Assembly: GCF_022288725.1 (NCBI RefSeq)
Contig: NZ_JAKNTA010000001.1
Location: 372,899-436,898 of the forward strand
Origin: Kitasatospora sp. A2-31
GTDB lineage: Bacteria > Actinomycetota > Actinomycetes > Streptomycetales > Streptomycetaceae
Length of the DNA stretch: 64,000 bases
Direction: 5' to 3'
Of the stretch, positions 1 to 8,342 are shown in pieces. The notes under the pieces are model-generated. The model was not told where the DNA came from. It searched no databases and saw only the letters and a program-made list of their open reading frames with translations. Each line of letters starts with the position of its first letter. Within the stretch, counting starts at the first letter, position 1. A program made the position numbers and the translations under genes.

Positions 1-275
1 AGCCGTACGGGCTGCTGCACGGCGGCGCCTCGGCGGCGCTGGCCGAGACCCTCGGTTCGGTCGGCGCGATGCTGCACGCCGGGCCCGGCCGGTACGCGGT
101 AGGCGTGGACCTGAACGCCACCCACCACCGCTCGGCCACCTCCGGCCTGGTCACCGGGGTGGCGACCGCCGTGTTCAAGGGGCGCACCGCCGCCACCTAC
201 GAGATCGCGATCACCGACGACACCGGCCGCCGGATCACCAGCTGCCGGCTGACCTGCATGCTGCGCGACCTCTGA
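1..275 (+). CDS. PaaI-type hotdog thioesterase, C-terminal part only
   Basis: The reading frame is open from the window edge (codons begin at base 3) to TGA at 273-275, so the N-terminus lies outside. The visible ~90 residues begin PYGLLHGGASAALAETLGS. The HGG turn followed by the long helix is the active-site region of PaaI/YbgC-like hotdog thioesterases, and the beta strands that follow (VGVDLNATHHRS, YEIAITDDTGRRI) fit the fold. Such enzymes hydrolyse acyl-CoA thioesters in the cytoplasm. The substrate cannot be read from this fragment. About 110 bases downstream there is an inverted repeat (388-447) that could end its transcript. Confidence 0.8.
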   Translation, partial: PYGLLHGGASAALAETLGSVGAMLHAGPGRYAVGVDLNATHHRSATSGLVTGVATAVFKGRTAATYEIAITDDTGRRITSCRLTCMLRDL

Positions 276-387
276 CGCGACCCCGGGCCGACCGACGCAC
301 CCCTGGGCGCGCCCCCTGACGCCCCGTCGGCCCGGCGACCCTCCCGACGGCGGGTCAGCCGGGCTTACTGACCATCAGATCCCTTAC

Positions 388-447
388 GGGCCCCCTTGTT
401 TGACCTTCGACCGCCCTGGGCAGGCGTTGGTCTATACAAGGGGGCCC
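388..447. repeat. 12-bp perfect inverted repeat
   Basis: GGGCCCCCTTGT at 388-399 is the exact reverse complement of ACAAGGGGGCCC at 436-447, separated by 36 bases. Inside the loop GACC (402-405) can pair with GGTC (429-432). It could be a terminator for the upstream thioesterase or a structured 5' element. Nothing in the sequence decides between these. Confidence 0.5.
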
Positions 448-491
448 CTGCGTTTTCACAGAATTTCAACCGTGTAACGCTGAGTGACATT

Positions 492-505
492 GAGCGAATT
501 CGCTC
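492..505. promoter_or_regulatory. 14-bp perfect palindrome
   Basis: GAGCGAATTCGCTC is perfectly self-complementary. It lies about 400 bases before the livK-type gene, in the same gene-free region as three other palindromes. A transcription-factor operator is possible, but I do not know the family. Confidence 0.35.
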
Positions 506-561
506 GACAGGGGACCCCGACGACCCGAGTGACACGGAAGTCCGTTCGTCAACCCCATGAA

Positions 562-578
562 CGTCCGATATACGGACG
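562..578. promoter_or_regulatory. Palindrome CGTCCG-N5-CGGACG, first of a related pair
   Basis: The arms CGTCCG (562-567) and CGGACG (573-578) are perfect with an ATATA centre. A very similar site at 613-625 has its centre about 49 bases away, close to five helical turns. A pair of like operators on one face of the helix is typical of a dimeric regulator, which is an inference from symmetry only. Confidence 0.4.
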
Positions 579-612
579 AGCGCGCCCGACACGAGCACAA
601 CGGACGGTCTCG

Positions 613-625
613 TCCGATTATCGGA
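613..625. promoter_or_regulatory. Palindrome TCCGAT-T-ATCGGA, second of the pair
   Basis: The arms TCCGAT and ATCGGA are perfect around a single T. Together with the preceding CG (611-612) it matches the first half of the site at 562-578 (CGTCCGAT). Both are probably recognised by the same protein, if by any. Confidence 0.4.
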
Positions 626-663
626 GAGGCCAGGAGTAACCCTCATTTCTGGGCCTTACACCT

Positions 664-681
664 TTCTACCGGCCGGTAGAA
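664..681. promoter_or_regulatory. 18-bp perfect palindrome
   Basis: TTCTACCGGCCGGTAGAA is perfectly self-complementary, too long for chance in a short region even at this base composition. It lies about 230 bases upstream of the livK-type start and is a candidate operator for the liv operon. Confidence 0.45.
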
Positions 682-910
682 CCCCGGCAGCGCCGGATCG
701 ATCGAGCCAAAACGACCACATAGTGAGACAGTCGCTCCGTGTGCTCATAACAAGAGAATCACAGCCTCGCCACACCACTGCCGGAGCCCGCCCGACGGCA
801 TCTAGAGTCACGGCCAGTCACCGCGCCACCGGATTGGGCCAGGCAGCCCATCGCGCATCCCGGCTCCCGCCATTCAGGCGCGGCGCCCTCCTGAACCGAA
901 GGGGACCCCT

Positions 911-2143
911 GTGCGTCATCGTTCAGCAGTTGTCGTGAGCATTGCCGTGATCGGCGCCCTCAGCCTGAGCGCCTGCGGCTCCCGCGGCGAGAAGAAGTCG
1001 GGGGACGGCAACAACGCCGGGTCCAGCACCACCGTCACCATCGGTGTCGACGCCCCCCTCACCGGCGACCTCTCCGCCCTCGGCCTCGGCATCCGCAACT
1101 CCGTCGAGCTCGCCGCCAAGCAGGCCAACGAGAAGAACGAGGTCCCCGGGATCAAGTTCCAGATCAAGGCCCTCGACGACACCGCCAAGCCCGCCCCGGG
1201 CCAGCAGAACGCCACCCAGCTGGTCGCCGACAAGGACGTCCTCGGCGTCGTCGGCCCGCTCAACTCCAGCGTCGCCCAGTCGATGCAGCAGATCTTCAAC
1301 GACGCCAACCTCGTCCAGATCTCCCCCGCCAACACCGGCGTCGCCCTCAGCCAGGGCGAGAAGTGGGCCAGCGGCGTCAAGGCCCGCCCCTTCAAGTCCT
1401 ACTTCCGCACCGCCACCACCGACGCCGTCCAGGGCCCCTTCGCCGCCCAGTTCCTGGTGAAGGACGCCAAGAAGACCAAGGTCTTCCTCATCGACGACCA
1501 GAAGACCTACGGCGCCGGCCTCGCCGCCACCTTCAAGGGCGAGTTCACCAAGCAGGGCGGCCAGATCGTCGGCGAGGAGCACGTCAACCCCGACGACCGC
1601 GACTTCGCCGCCGTCGTCACCAAGGTCAAGTCCTCCGGCGCCGAGGCCGTCTACTACGGCGGCGAGTACCCCGCCGCCGGCCCGCTCTCCCTCCAGCTGA
1701 AGGAGGCCGGCGTCAACATCCCGCTGATGGGCGGCGACGGCATCCAGAGCGGCGACTTCATCAAGCTCAACCCCAAGAGCCAGGGCGACTACGCCACCGC
1801 CGTCGGCCTGCCCGTCGAGCAGCTCCCGACCGCCGCCAAGTTCATCGCCGACTACAAGAGCGCCGGCTACAAGGACGCCTACGAGACCTACGGCGGCTAC
1901 TCCTACGACAGCGCCTGGGCCATCATCCAGGGCGTCAAGGCCGTCGTCACCGCCAACGGCGGCAAGCTCCCCAGCGACGCCCGCGCCAAGATCGTCGAGG
2001 CCGTCCAGAAGGTCTCCTTCGAGGGCGTCACCGGGAAGGTCTCCTTCGACGAGTTCGGCGACACCACCAACAAGCAGCTCACCGTCTACGCCGTCAAGGA
2101 CGGCAAGTGGGCCGTGGAGAAGTCCGGCACCTTCAACGGCTGA
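911..2143 (+). CDS. livK: Branched-chain amino-acid ABC transporter, substrate-binding lipoprotein
   Basis: This 410-residue protein delivers leucine/isoleucine/valine-like substrates to the LivHM channel from outside the membrane. The N-terminus is a lipoprotein signal: basic start MRHRS, a hydrophobic run, then the lipobox LSAC with the acylated cysteine at residue 22. A Ser/Gly/Lys-rich tether follows. The body has the type I periplasmic-binding fold of the Leu/Ile/Val family (VTIGVDAPLTGDLSALG near the start, then VVGPLNSS). The GTG start is preceded by GAAGGGG at 898-904. It is first in the operon and separated from livH by 127 bases holding a hairpin, which would favour excess binding protein over channel. 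Codons end predominantly in C. The exact ligand is inferred from family and operon only. Confidence 0.93.
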   Translation: MRHRSAVVVSIAVIGALSLSACGSRGEKKSGDGNNAGSSTTVTIGVDAPLTGDLSALGLGIRNSVELAAKQANEKNEVPGIKFQIKALDDTAKPAPGQQNATQLVADKDVLGVVGPLNSSVAQSMQQIFNDANLVQISPANTGVALSQGEKWASGVKARPFKSYFRTATTDAVQGPFAAQFLVKDAKKTKVFLIDDQKTYGAGLAATFKGEFTKQGGQIVGEEHVNPDDRDFAAVVTKVKSSGAEAVYYGGEYPAAGPLSLQLKEAGVNIPLMGGDGIQSGDFIKLNPKSQGDYATAVGLPVEQLPTAAKFIADYKSAGYKDAYETYGGYSYDSAWAIIQGVKAVVTANGGKLPSDARAKIVEAVQKVSFEGVTGKVSFDEFGDTTNKQLTVYAVKDGKWAVEKSGTFNG

Positions 2144-2184
2144 CCCGACCCGCACGTCGAACAGCCACAGCACACCGGAACACA

Positions 2185-2217
2185 CGCGCGGGGGGCGCCA
2201 CGAGTGCCCCCCGCGCG
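2185..2217 (+). terminator. Intra-operon hairpin between livK and livH
   Basis: A 12-bp perfect stem (CGCGCGGGGGGC at 2185-2196 with its complement at 2206-2217) encloses a 9-base loop. There is no T-run. Placed between a binding-protein gene and its channel gene, it probably acts as a leaky terminator or 3'-end stabiliser, giving more mRNA for the lipoprotein than for the membrane proteins. Confidence 0.6.
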
Positions 2218-2270
2218 CCCCACATCCACCACCCACGCGGACCCACCCCACGCACAACGGAGGCCCAGCG

Positions 2271-3200
2271 GTGCACGACCTACCGCAGCAGCTGGCCAAC
2301 GGCCTGATCCTCGGCGCCCTCTACGGGCTCGTCGCGATCGGCTACACGATGGTCTACGGCATCGTCCAGCTCATCAACTTCGCCCACGGCGAGATCGTCA
2401 TGGTCGGCGGCTTCGGCGCCCTGACCGCCTACCTCGCCCTCCCCGGCGGCACCACACTCTGGCTGGCCCTACCGCTGATGCTGATCGCCGGCATCCTGGT
2501 CTCCACCCTCACCGCCGTCGCCGCCGAGCGCTTCGCCTACCGGCCGCTGCGCACCGCCCCCCGGCTCGCACCGCTGATCACCGCCATCGGCCTGTCGATC
2601 CTGCTCCAGCAGCTCGTCTTCTCCTTCTACCCGGACGCCAAGAAGGCCCGCGTCTTCCCCAAGATCCCGGGTGACCCGTTCGCGCTCGGCTCCATCACCA
2701 TCCAGCGCAGCGACCTCTTCCTCCTGATCGCCGCCCCGATCTGCATGATCGCCCTCGGCTGGTTCGTCACCCGCACCCGCTCCGGCCGCGCCATGCAGGC
2801 CACCAGCCAGGACCCCGACACCGCCAAGCTGATGGGCATCGACACCGACCGCATCATCGTCATGGCCTTCGCCATCGGTGCCGCGTTCGCCGCCGTCGCC
2901 GCCGTCGCCTACGGCCTGCGCAGCGGCCAGGTCGACTTCCGGATGGGCTTCATCCTCGGCCTCAAGGCCTTCACCGCAGCCGTCCTCGGCGGCATCGGCA
3001 ACATCTACGGCGCCATGCTCGGCGGCGTCGCCCTCGGCCTCGCCGAAGCCCTCGCCACCGGCTACATCCAGCACCTCCCCGGCATGCACCTCTTCGGAGG
3101 CGGCGCCTGGAAGGACGTCTGGGCCTTCGTACTCCTCATCGTCGTCCTGCTCGTCCGACCCCAGGGCCTGCTCGGCGAACGCGTCGCGGACAGGGCGTGA
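2271..3200 (+). CDS. livH: Branched-chain amino-acid ABC transporter permease LivH
   Basis: This 309-residue integral membrane protein is one half of the import channel. The family hallmark GLILGALYGLVAIGYTMVYG is at the N-terminus, followed by INFAHGEIVMVG, and near the C-terminus are AVLGGIGNIYGAMLGG and a final RPQGLLG. About eight hydrophobic segments are visible and the length is normal for LivH. The GTG start at 2271 follows GGAGG at about 2260. The stop overlaps the livM start by 4 bases (GTGA), so translation is probably coupled. It is expected to pair with LivM and be driven by LivG/LivF. Confidence 0.95.
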   Translation: MHDLPQQLANGLILGALYGLVAIGYTMVYGIVQLINFAHGEIVMVGGFGALTAYLALPGGTTLWLALPLMLIAGILVSTLTAVAAERFAYRPLRTAPRLAPLITAIGLSILLQQLVFSFYPDAKKARVFPKIPGDPFALGSITIQRSDLFLLIAAPICMIALGWFVTRTRSGRAMQATSQDPDTAKLMGIDTDRIIVMAFAIGAAFAAVAAVAYGLRSGQVDFRMGFILGLKAFTAAVLGGIGNIYGAMLGGVALGLAEALATGYIQHLPGMHLFGGGAWKDVWAFVLLIVVLLVRPQGLLGERVADRA

Positions 3201-5145
3201 GCACCATGACGACCACCTCCACCACCGCCGGCACCGAGACCACCCCGGTCATCCCCCTGCCGACCCGCGCCGCCGTCCTGCTCACCGGCCTCGGAGCCGC
3301 CGCCACCGTCGCCTCCGCCCTGATGTCCTGGACCTGGACCGACGAGTTCCCCGGCGACCTCACCTACTACGGCTCCCCCGCAGGCCTCCAGTGGCTCGCC
3401 CTCACCGGCGGCCTCCTCACCCTCGTCCTGCTGCTCGCCGCCCAGGGCGTCCCCGGACTGCGCTGGGCCGCCCCCACCCGCAGCAACAACGCCGTCCTCC
3501 TCGCAGCCACCGGCGCCTTCGCCGTCGCCTGGTTCTCGATCGCGGCCATCGCCGTCGACCTCGGCGGCCTCGCCAACCTCGAACCCGGCGGCTGGGTCCT
3601 CGGCGCCGGAGCCCTGCTCGCCCTCGCCGGCACGCTCGGCCTCCCGCTCGACCGCCGCACCGGCGTCACCCTGCGCATCCTCGACCGGCGCCTCTTCCTG
3701 CTCGTCCCGGTCGCCGCCGTCGTCTGGTTCGCCACCCACGCCATCCCCGAGGACAAGCCCGTCGCACCGGTGCTCACCGCCCTCGCCGGCGGCATCGCCA
3801 TCGCCGCCGCGGCCGTCCTCGTCATCCAGCTCGGCCACCTCGCCAACCACTGGCTGCGGCTCTCGAACACCACCCGCCCCCTCCCCGCGGCCCGCGAGCT
3901 CCCCTCCTTCCTGGAGGTCCTGCTCATCGTCGTCGCCTTCGGCATCGGCCTGTTCGCCATCACCTTCGGCATCGACACCGAGTACGGCGAGCTCTTCATC
4001 GCCTACCTGCTGCTCGCCGCCTCCGTCGGCGCCTCCCTCGGCAAGTCCGGCCTGCTGCCCCGGCTGCGCACGCTGACCGTCAAGTACCGCTCGGTCACCA
4101 CCGGCGCCGCGTTCGCCGCCGCCGCCAGCTTCCCCTTCACCCAGACCAGCGACCAGTACACCTCGGTCGCCACCAACATCCTGATCTTCGCCACCGTCGC
4201 CCTCGGCCTCAACATCGTCGTCGGCCTCGCCGGCCTGCTCGACCTCGGCTACGTCGCCTTCCTCGGCGTCGGCGCCTACGCCGCCGCCCTGGTCTCCGGC
4301 TCTCCCGCCTCCCCCATCCACGTCCAGTTCCCCTTCTGGGCCGCGATGCTCACCGGCGCCGCCGTGTCGATGGTCTTCGGCGTCCTGATCGGCGCCCCCA
4401 CCCTCCGGCTGCGCGGCGACTACCTCGCCATCGTCACCCTCGGGTTCGGCGAGATCTTCCGCATCACCATGCTCAACCTCAACGGGACCACCGGCCCCAA
4501 GGTCACCAACGGCTCCAACGGCATCCCCCGGATCCCCGACCTCAACATCCTCGGCTGGGACCTCGGCAAGCCCACCAACCTGTTCGGCATCGAGCTCGGC
4601 CGGTTCTCCAACTACTACCTGCTGATGCTCCTGGTCACCGCCCTCGTGGTGCTGGTCTTCGCCCGCGTCGGCAACTCCCGCATCGGCCGCGCCTGGGTCG
4701 CCATCCGCGAGGACGAGACCGCCGCCGAGGCCATGGGCATCAACGGCTTCCGCCTCAAGCTCCTCGCCTTCGCCCTCGGCGCCTGCCTCGCCGGCCTCGC
4801 CGGCACCGTCCAGGCCCACGTCAGCTACACCGTCACCCCCGACCAGTACACCTTCGCCGAGGCCCTCCCGCCCAACTCCGCCTTCCTCCTCGCCGCCGTC
4901 ATCCTCGGCGGCATGGGGACCATCAGCGGCCCGCTCGCCGGCGCCACCCTGCTGTTCCTCATCCCCAAGAAGCTCGAATTCCTCTCCGACTACCAGCTGC
5001 TCGCCTTCGGCATCGCCCTCATCGTGCTGATGCGGGTCCGCCCCGAGGGCCTCATCCCCAACCGGCGCAGCCAGCTGGAGTTCCACGAGGCCTCGATCCC
5101 GGCCCAGTCGACCGGCGACACCGCCACCCTCACCAAGGCAGGGGC

Positions 5146-5149
<4 letters not shown>
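3197..5149 (+). CDS. livM: Branched-chain amino-acid ABC transporter permease LivM, long form
   Basis: The second channel subunit has 650 residues. The typical LivM domain occupies roughly residues 300-620: IVVGLAGLLDLGYVAFLGVGAYAAAL, LRLRGDYLAIVTLGFGEI, then AVILGGMGTISGPLAGA and RPEGLIPN. Before it lies an extra ~290-residue section with about eight predicted membrane segments (for example AAVLLTGLGAAATVASALM), which classical LivM of 400 residues or fewer lacks. Long forms are known in actinobacteria, but I know no function for the extension. The start overlaps livH by 4 bases and the stop overlaps livG by 4 bases. The domain boundary is estimated by eye. Confidence 0.93.
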
Positions 5150-6014
<865 letters not shown>

Positions 6015-6018
<4 letters not shown>

Positions 6019-6731
6019 CCGCACTCCTTGAGGTCGAGGACCTCCGCGTCGCCTACGGCAAGATCGAAGCCGTCAAGGGCATCAGCTTCACCGTCAACCA
6101 GGGCGAGGTCACCACCCTGATCGGCACCAACGGCGCCGGCAAGACCACCACCCTGCGCACCCTCTCCGGGCTGCTCAAGCCGACCAACGGGAAGATCACC
6201 TTCGACGGGCAGCCGCTCAACGCGGTCCCCGCCCACAAGATCGTCTCGCTCGGCCTGGCCCACTCCCCCGAGGGCCGGCACATCTTCCCGCGCATGACCA
6301 TCGAGGAGAACCTCCTCCTCGGCGCCTTCCTGCGCAGCGACACCGCCGGCATCGCCGCGGACGTGGAACGCGCCTACGGCCTCTTCCCGATCCTCGGCGA
6401 ACGCCGCAAGCAGGCCGCCGGCACCCTCTCCGGCGGCGAGCAGCAGATGCTCGCCATGGGCCGGGCCCTGATGTCCCAGCCCAAGCTGCTCATGCTCGAC
6501 GAGCCCTCGATGGGCCTCTCGCCGCTCATGATGCAGAAGATCATGGCGACCATCGTCGAGCTCAAGGCCAGCGGGACGACCATCCTCCTCGTCGAGCAGA
6601 ACGCCCAGGCGGCGCTCTCGCTGTCCGACCAGGGCTACGTCATGGAGACCGGCCGCATCGTCCTCCAGGGCACCGGTGCGGACCTGCTGCACGACGAGTC
6701 CGTGCGGAAGGCGTACCTCGGCGAGGACTGA
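6015..6731 (+). CDS. livF: Branched-chain amino-acid ABC transporter ATPase LivF
   Basis: The second ATPase of the transporter has 238 residues, normal for LivF. Motifs in order are Walker A GTNGAGKTT, the family sequence SPEGRHIFPRMTIEENL, signature LSGGEQQMLAMGRALM, Walker B LLMLDEPSMGLSP and the histidine-free switch LVEQNAQAAL typical of LivF (Glu-Gln-Asn in place of Glu-His). The GTG start overlaps the livG stop by 4 bases. It is the last gene of the five-gene operon and is followed after 19 bases by a very strong terminator. Confidence 0.95.
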
Positions 6732-6750
6732 CCCCGCCCGCACCACCACA

Positions 6751-6787
6751 CGACGAAGGGCCCGGCGCACCGCCGGGCCCTTCGTCG
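6751..6787. terminator. Strong bidirectional terminator between livF and pdtaR
   Basis: A perfect 17-bp stem (CGACGAAGGGCCCGGCG at 6751-6767 and its complement at 6771-6787) closes on a 3-base loop. It lies between the convergent liv operon and the response-regulator gene and would stop transcripts from both sides. Confidence 0.9.
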
Positions 6788-6799
6788 CGTCGTCCCCGC

Positions 6800-7456
6800 C
6801 TACTCCCCGCCGGCCTCCTCGGCCTTCTTGCGGTCCTGGGCCTCGCCCTCCTCGATGACCGCCTCGGCCACCGCGGCCATCGTCATCCGGCGGTCCATCG
6901 AGGTCTTCTGGATCCACCGGAACGCGGCCGGCTCGTTCAGCCCGAACTTGGTCTGCAGCACGCTCTTCGCCCGGTCCACCAGCTTCCGGGTCTCCAGCCG
7001 CTGCGACAGGTCGGCGATCTCCTGCTCCAGCGTCCTCATCTCGGTGTACCGGGAGACGGCCATCTCGATCGCGGGCACCAGGTCGCTCTTGCTGAACGGC
7101 TTCACGATGTACGCCATCGCGCCCGCGTCCCGGGCCCGGTCCACCAGCTCGCGCTGCGAGAACGCGGTCAGCATCAGCACCGGTGCGAGGTGCTTCTCGT
7201 GGATCTGCTCGGCGGCGGACAGGCCGTCCAGGACCGGCATCTTCACGTCCAGGATGGCGAGGTCCGGGCGGAGCTCCTCGACCAGCCTCACCGCCGTCTC
7301 CCCGTCCCCGGCCTCGCCGACGACGGTGTACCCCTCCTCCTCGAGCATCTCCTTCAGGTCGAGGCGGATCAGCGCCTCGTCCTCGGCGATCACGATCCGG
7401 GTGATCTGGGGCGAATCGGTCTCAAGCGGCTGCGCCTGCTCGTCGGCGGTGCTCAC
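6800..7456 (-). CDS. pdtaR: Two-component response regulator with ANTAR RNA-binding output domain (PdtaR type)
   Basis: The protein has 218 residues. A receiver domain covers about residues 18-135: the acidic pair in VIAEDEALI, the phospho-acceptor Asp in LAILDVKMPVLDG, then Thr (LMLTAFSQ) and Lys (YIVKPFSK). A coiled-coil linker follows (EMRTLEQEIADLSQRLETRK), then the ANTAR domain (RKLVDRAKSVLQTKFGLNEPAAFRWIQ). ANTAR proteins bind paired hairpins in nascent RNA and block termination, and the Mycobacterium homologue Rv1626 is activated by the kinase PdtaS. No kinase gene is nearby. The GTG at 7456 is chosen because GAGGAG lies 7 bases upstream; longer readings of the frame would run into the tRNA on the other strand. 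Confidence 0.92.
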   Translation of the reverse strand: MSTADEQAQPLETDSPQITRIVIAEDEALIRLDLKEMLEEEGYTVVGEAGDGETAVRLVEELRPDLAILDVKMPVLDGLSAAEQIHEKHLAPVLMLTAFSQRELVDRARDAGAMAYIVKPFSKSDLVPAIEMAVSRYTEMRTLEQEIADLSQRLETRKLVDRAKSVLQTKFGLNEPAAFRWIQKTSMDRRMTMAAVAEAVIEEGEAQDRKKAEEAGGE

Positions 7457-7548
7457 GGGGCTCCTCATTCCGGCGGGGTACTGCATGCATGAGGGTACCC
7501 ACACCCATCCGCAGTCGCCCACGCGGTATGCTGTCGCAGGCGCACCCA

Positions 7549-7632
7549 GCCGGGTTGGCGAAATCGGCTTACGCGGATGTCTCAAACACATCTGTCCGAA
7601 AGGACATGCGGGTTCGAATCCCGCACCCGGCA
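7549..7632 (+). tRNA. tRNA-Leu, anticodon CAA
   Basis: The acceptor stem GCCGGGT (7549-7555) pairs with ACCCGGC (7625-7631), with A as discriminator at 7632. The anticodon stem GATGT/ACATC holds the loop CTCAAAC, anticodon CAA (codon TTG). The long variable arm TGTCC-GAAA-GGACA is typical of class II tRNAs such as Leu. The T arm is GCGGG-TTCGAAT-CCCGC. The total of 84 bases fits tRNA-Leu. The 3' CCA is not encoded (CCT follows). TTG is a rare codon in this GC-rich genome. Confidence 0.95.
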
Positions 7633-7673
7633 CCTTGGCAGTGTTCCCGTAGGCAGGGAATTCATCACTTCGG

Positions 7674-8303
7674 GTGGACGACCTCAGAGTCGCCCCCGAA
7701 TCACCTTCCGGCCCGCAGGCCGACCAGCATGACTGGTCTCTCTGCGCGTGCGGCCACATCCTGCTGCCCGACGAGTACCGCAGGACCCAGAGTTTCCAGA
7801 TCACCTGCGACGAGAAGTAGCCGGGCATCATGGACTCCGTCGAACAGGCCATCCGCCAGGTCTTCCCCAACAACAAACCCTGCCGGGTCCGGCGGACCCG
7901 CTGTCGCGACGTCAAGGTCTACTCCGGTCACCTGACCTGCTACTTCCCCCAGCACGGCCCCGGCAGGAAGCACGAGCGCACGATAGCCCTGCAGCCCGGG
8001 CAGCAGGAAGTCGTCGACGCCCATCCCCAGGACTTCCTGCGCGGGCTGGTCCACTCCGACGGTTGCCGGATCACCAACTGGACCGTCCGCACGGTCGGCG
8101 GCGTCCGGAAGCGCTACGAGTACCCGCGGTGCTTCTTCACCAACACCTCGACCGACATCATCCGGCTCTTCACCGACACCCTCGACGCCGTCGGCGTGCA
8201 GTGGAAGGCCTCGAAGCCCCGCGCCACCGGCCAGGTCGACATCTCCGTCGCCCGCAAGGACTCCGTGGCCCTCATGGACGCGCACATCGGGGCGAAGTAC
8301 TGA
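7674..8303 (+). pseudogene. Degraded LAGLIDADG-type homing-endonuclease-like / regulator gene
   Basis: The frame that opens at GTG 7674 reads VDDLRVAPESPSGPQADQHD, then CACGHILLPDEYRRTQ, and is broken by TAG at 7818-7820. The same frame continues after the stop as an open segment from ATG 7830 to 8303. The continuation contains FLRGLVHSDG, which resembles a LAGLIDADG motif with its catalytic Asp, and ends IGAKY. From memory, intact Streptomyces relatives have a first motif (LLGLYLGDG) right after the RRTQ-like segment and a Trp at the TAG position. Here the first motif is missing and Trp TGG appears mutated to TAG. That indicates an in-frame deletion plus a nonsense mutation. The gene sits 42 bases after a tRNA gene. 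An alternative view is a live 157-residue protein starting at 7830. Confidence 0.65.
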
Positions 8304-8305
8304 CG

Positions 8306-8336
8306 GCGGCGCGGCCCCTCGGCAGGGCCGCGCCGC
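8306..8336. terminator. Terminator between the pseudogene and pyk
   Basis: A 12-bp perfect stem (GCGGCGCGGCCC at 8306-8317 with its complement at 8325-8336) and a 7-base loop lie between two convergent reading frames, directly after the pyk stop on the minus strand. Confidence 0.8.
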
Positions 8337-8342
8337 GGTCGG

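Larger units (their letters stand above)
276..910. other. 635-base gene-free control region upstream of the liv operon
   Basis: No convincing gene lies here: the open frames present do not show the normal third-position GC pattern and match no family I know. The region holds one long-range inverted repeat (388-447), four palindromes (492-505, 562-578, 613-625, 664-681) and a possible -10 element TAGAGT at 803-808, about 100 bases before the first liv gene. The density of palindromes suggests regulated transcription of the transporter operon. Confidence 0.6.

Noticed and set aside
365..646. 93-codon minus-strand frame in the region before the liv operon
   Set aside because: It has no codon bias of a Streptomyces gene, no recognisable motif, and it covers the palindrome array, which explains the sequence better.
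3062..5086. Long minus-strand frame opposite livM
   Set aside because: Its translation is a low-complexity Gly/Glu/Asp-rich string, a typical shadow of a C-ending codon gene on the other strand.
7457..7915. N-terminal extension of the ANTAR response regulator
   Set aside because: The longer frame would run through a well-formed tRNA-Leu gene on the opposite strand. The GTG at 7456 has a good ribosome-binding site and gives the normal length.
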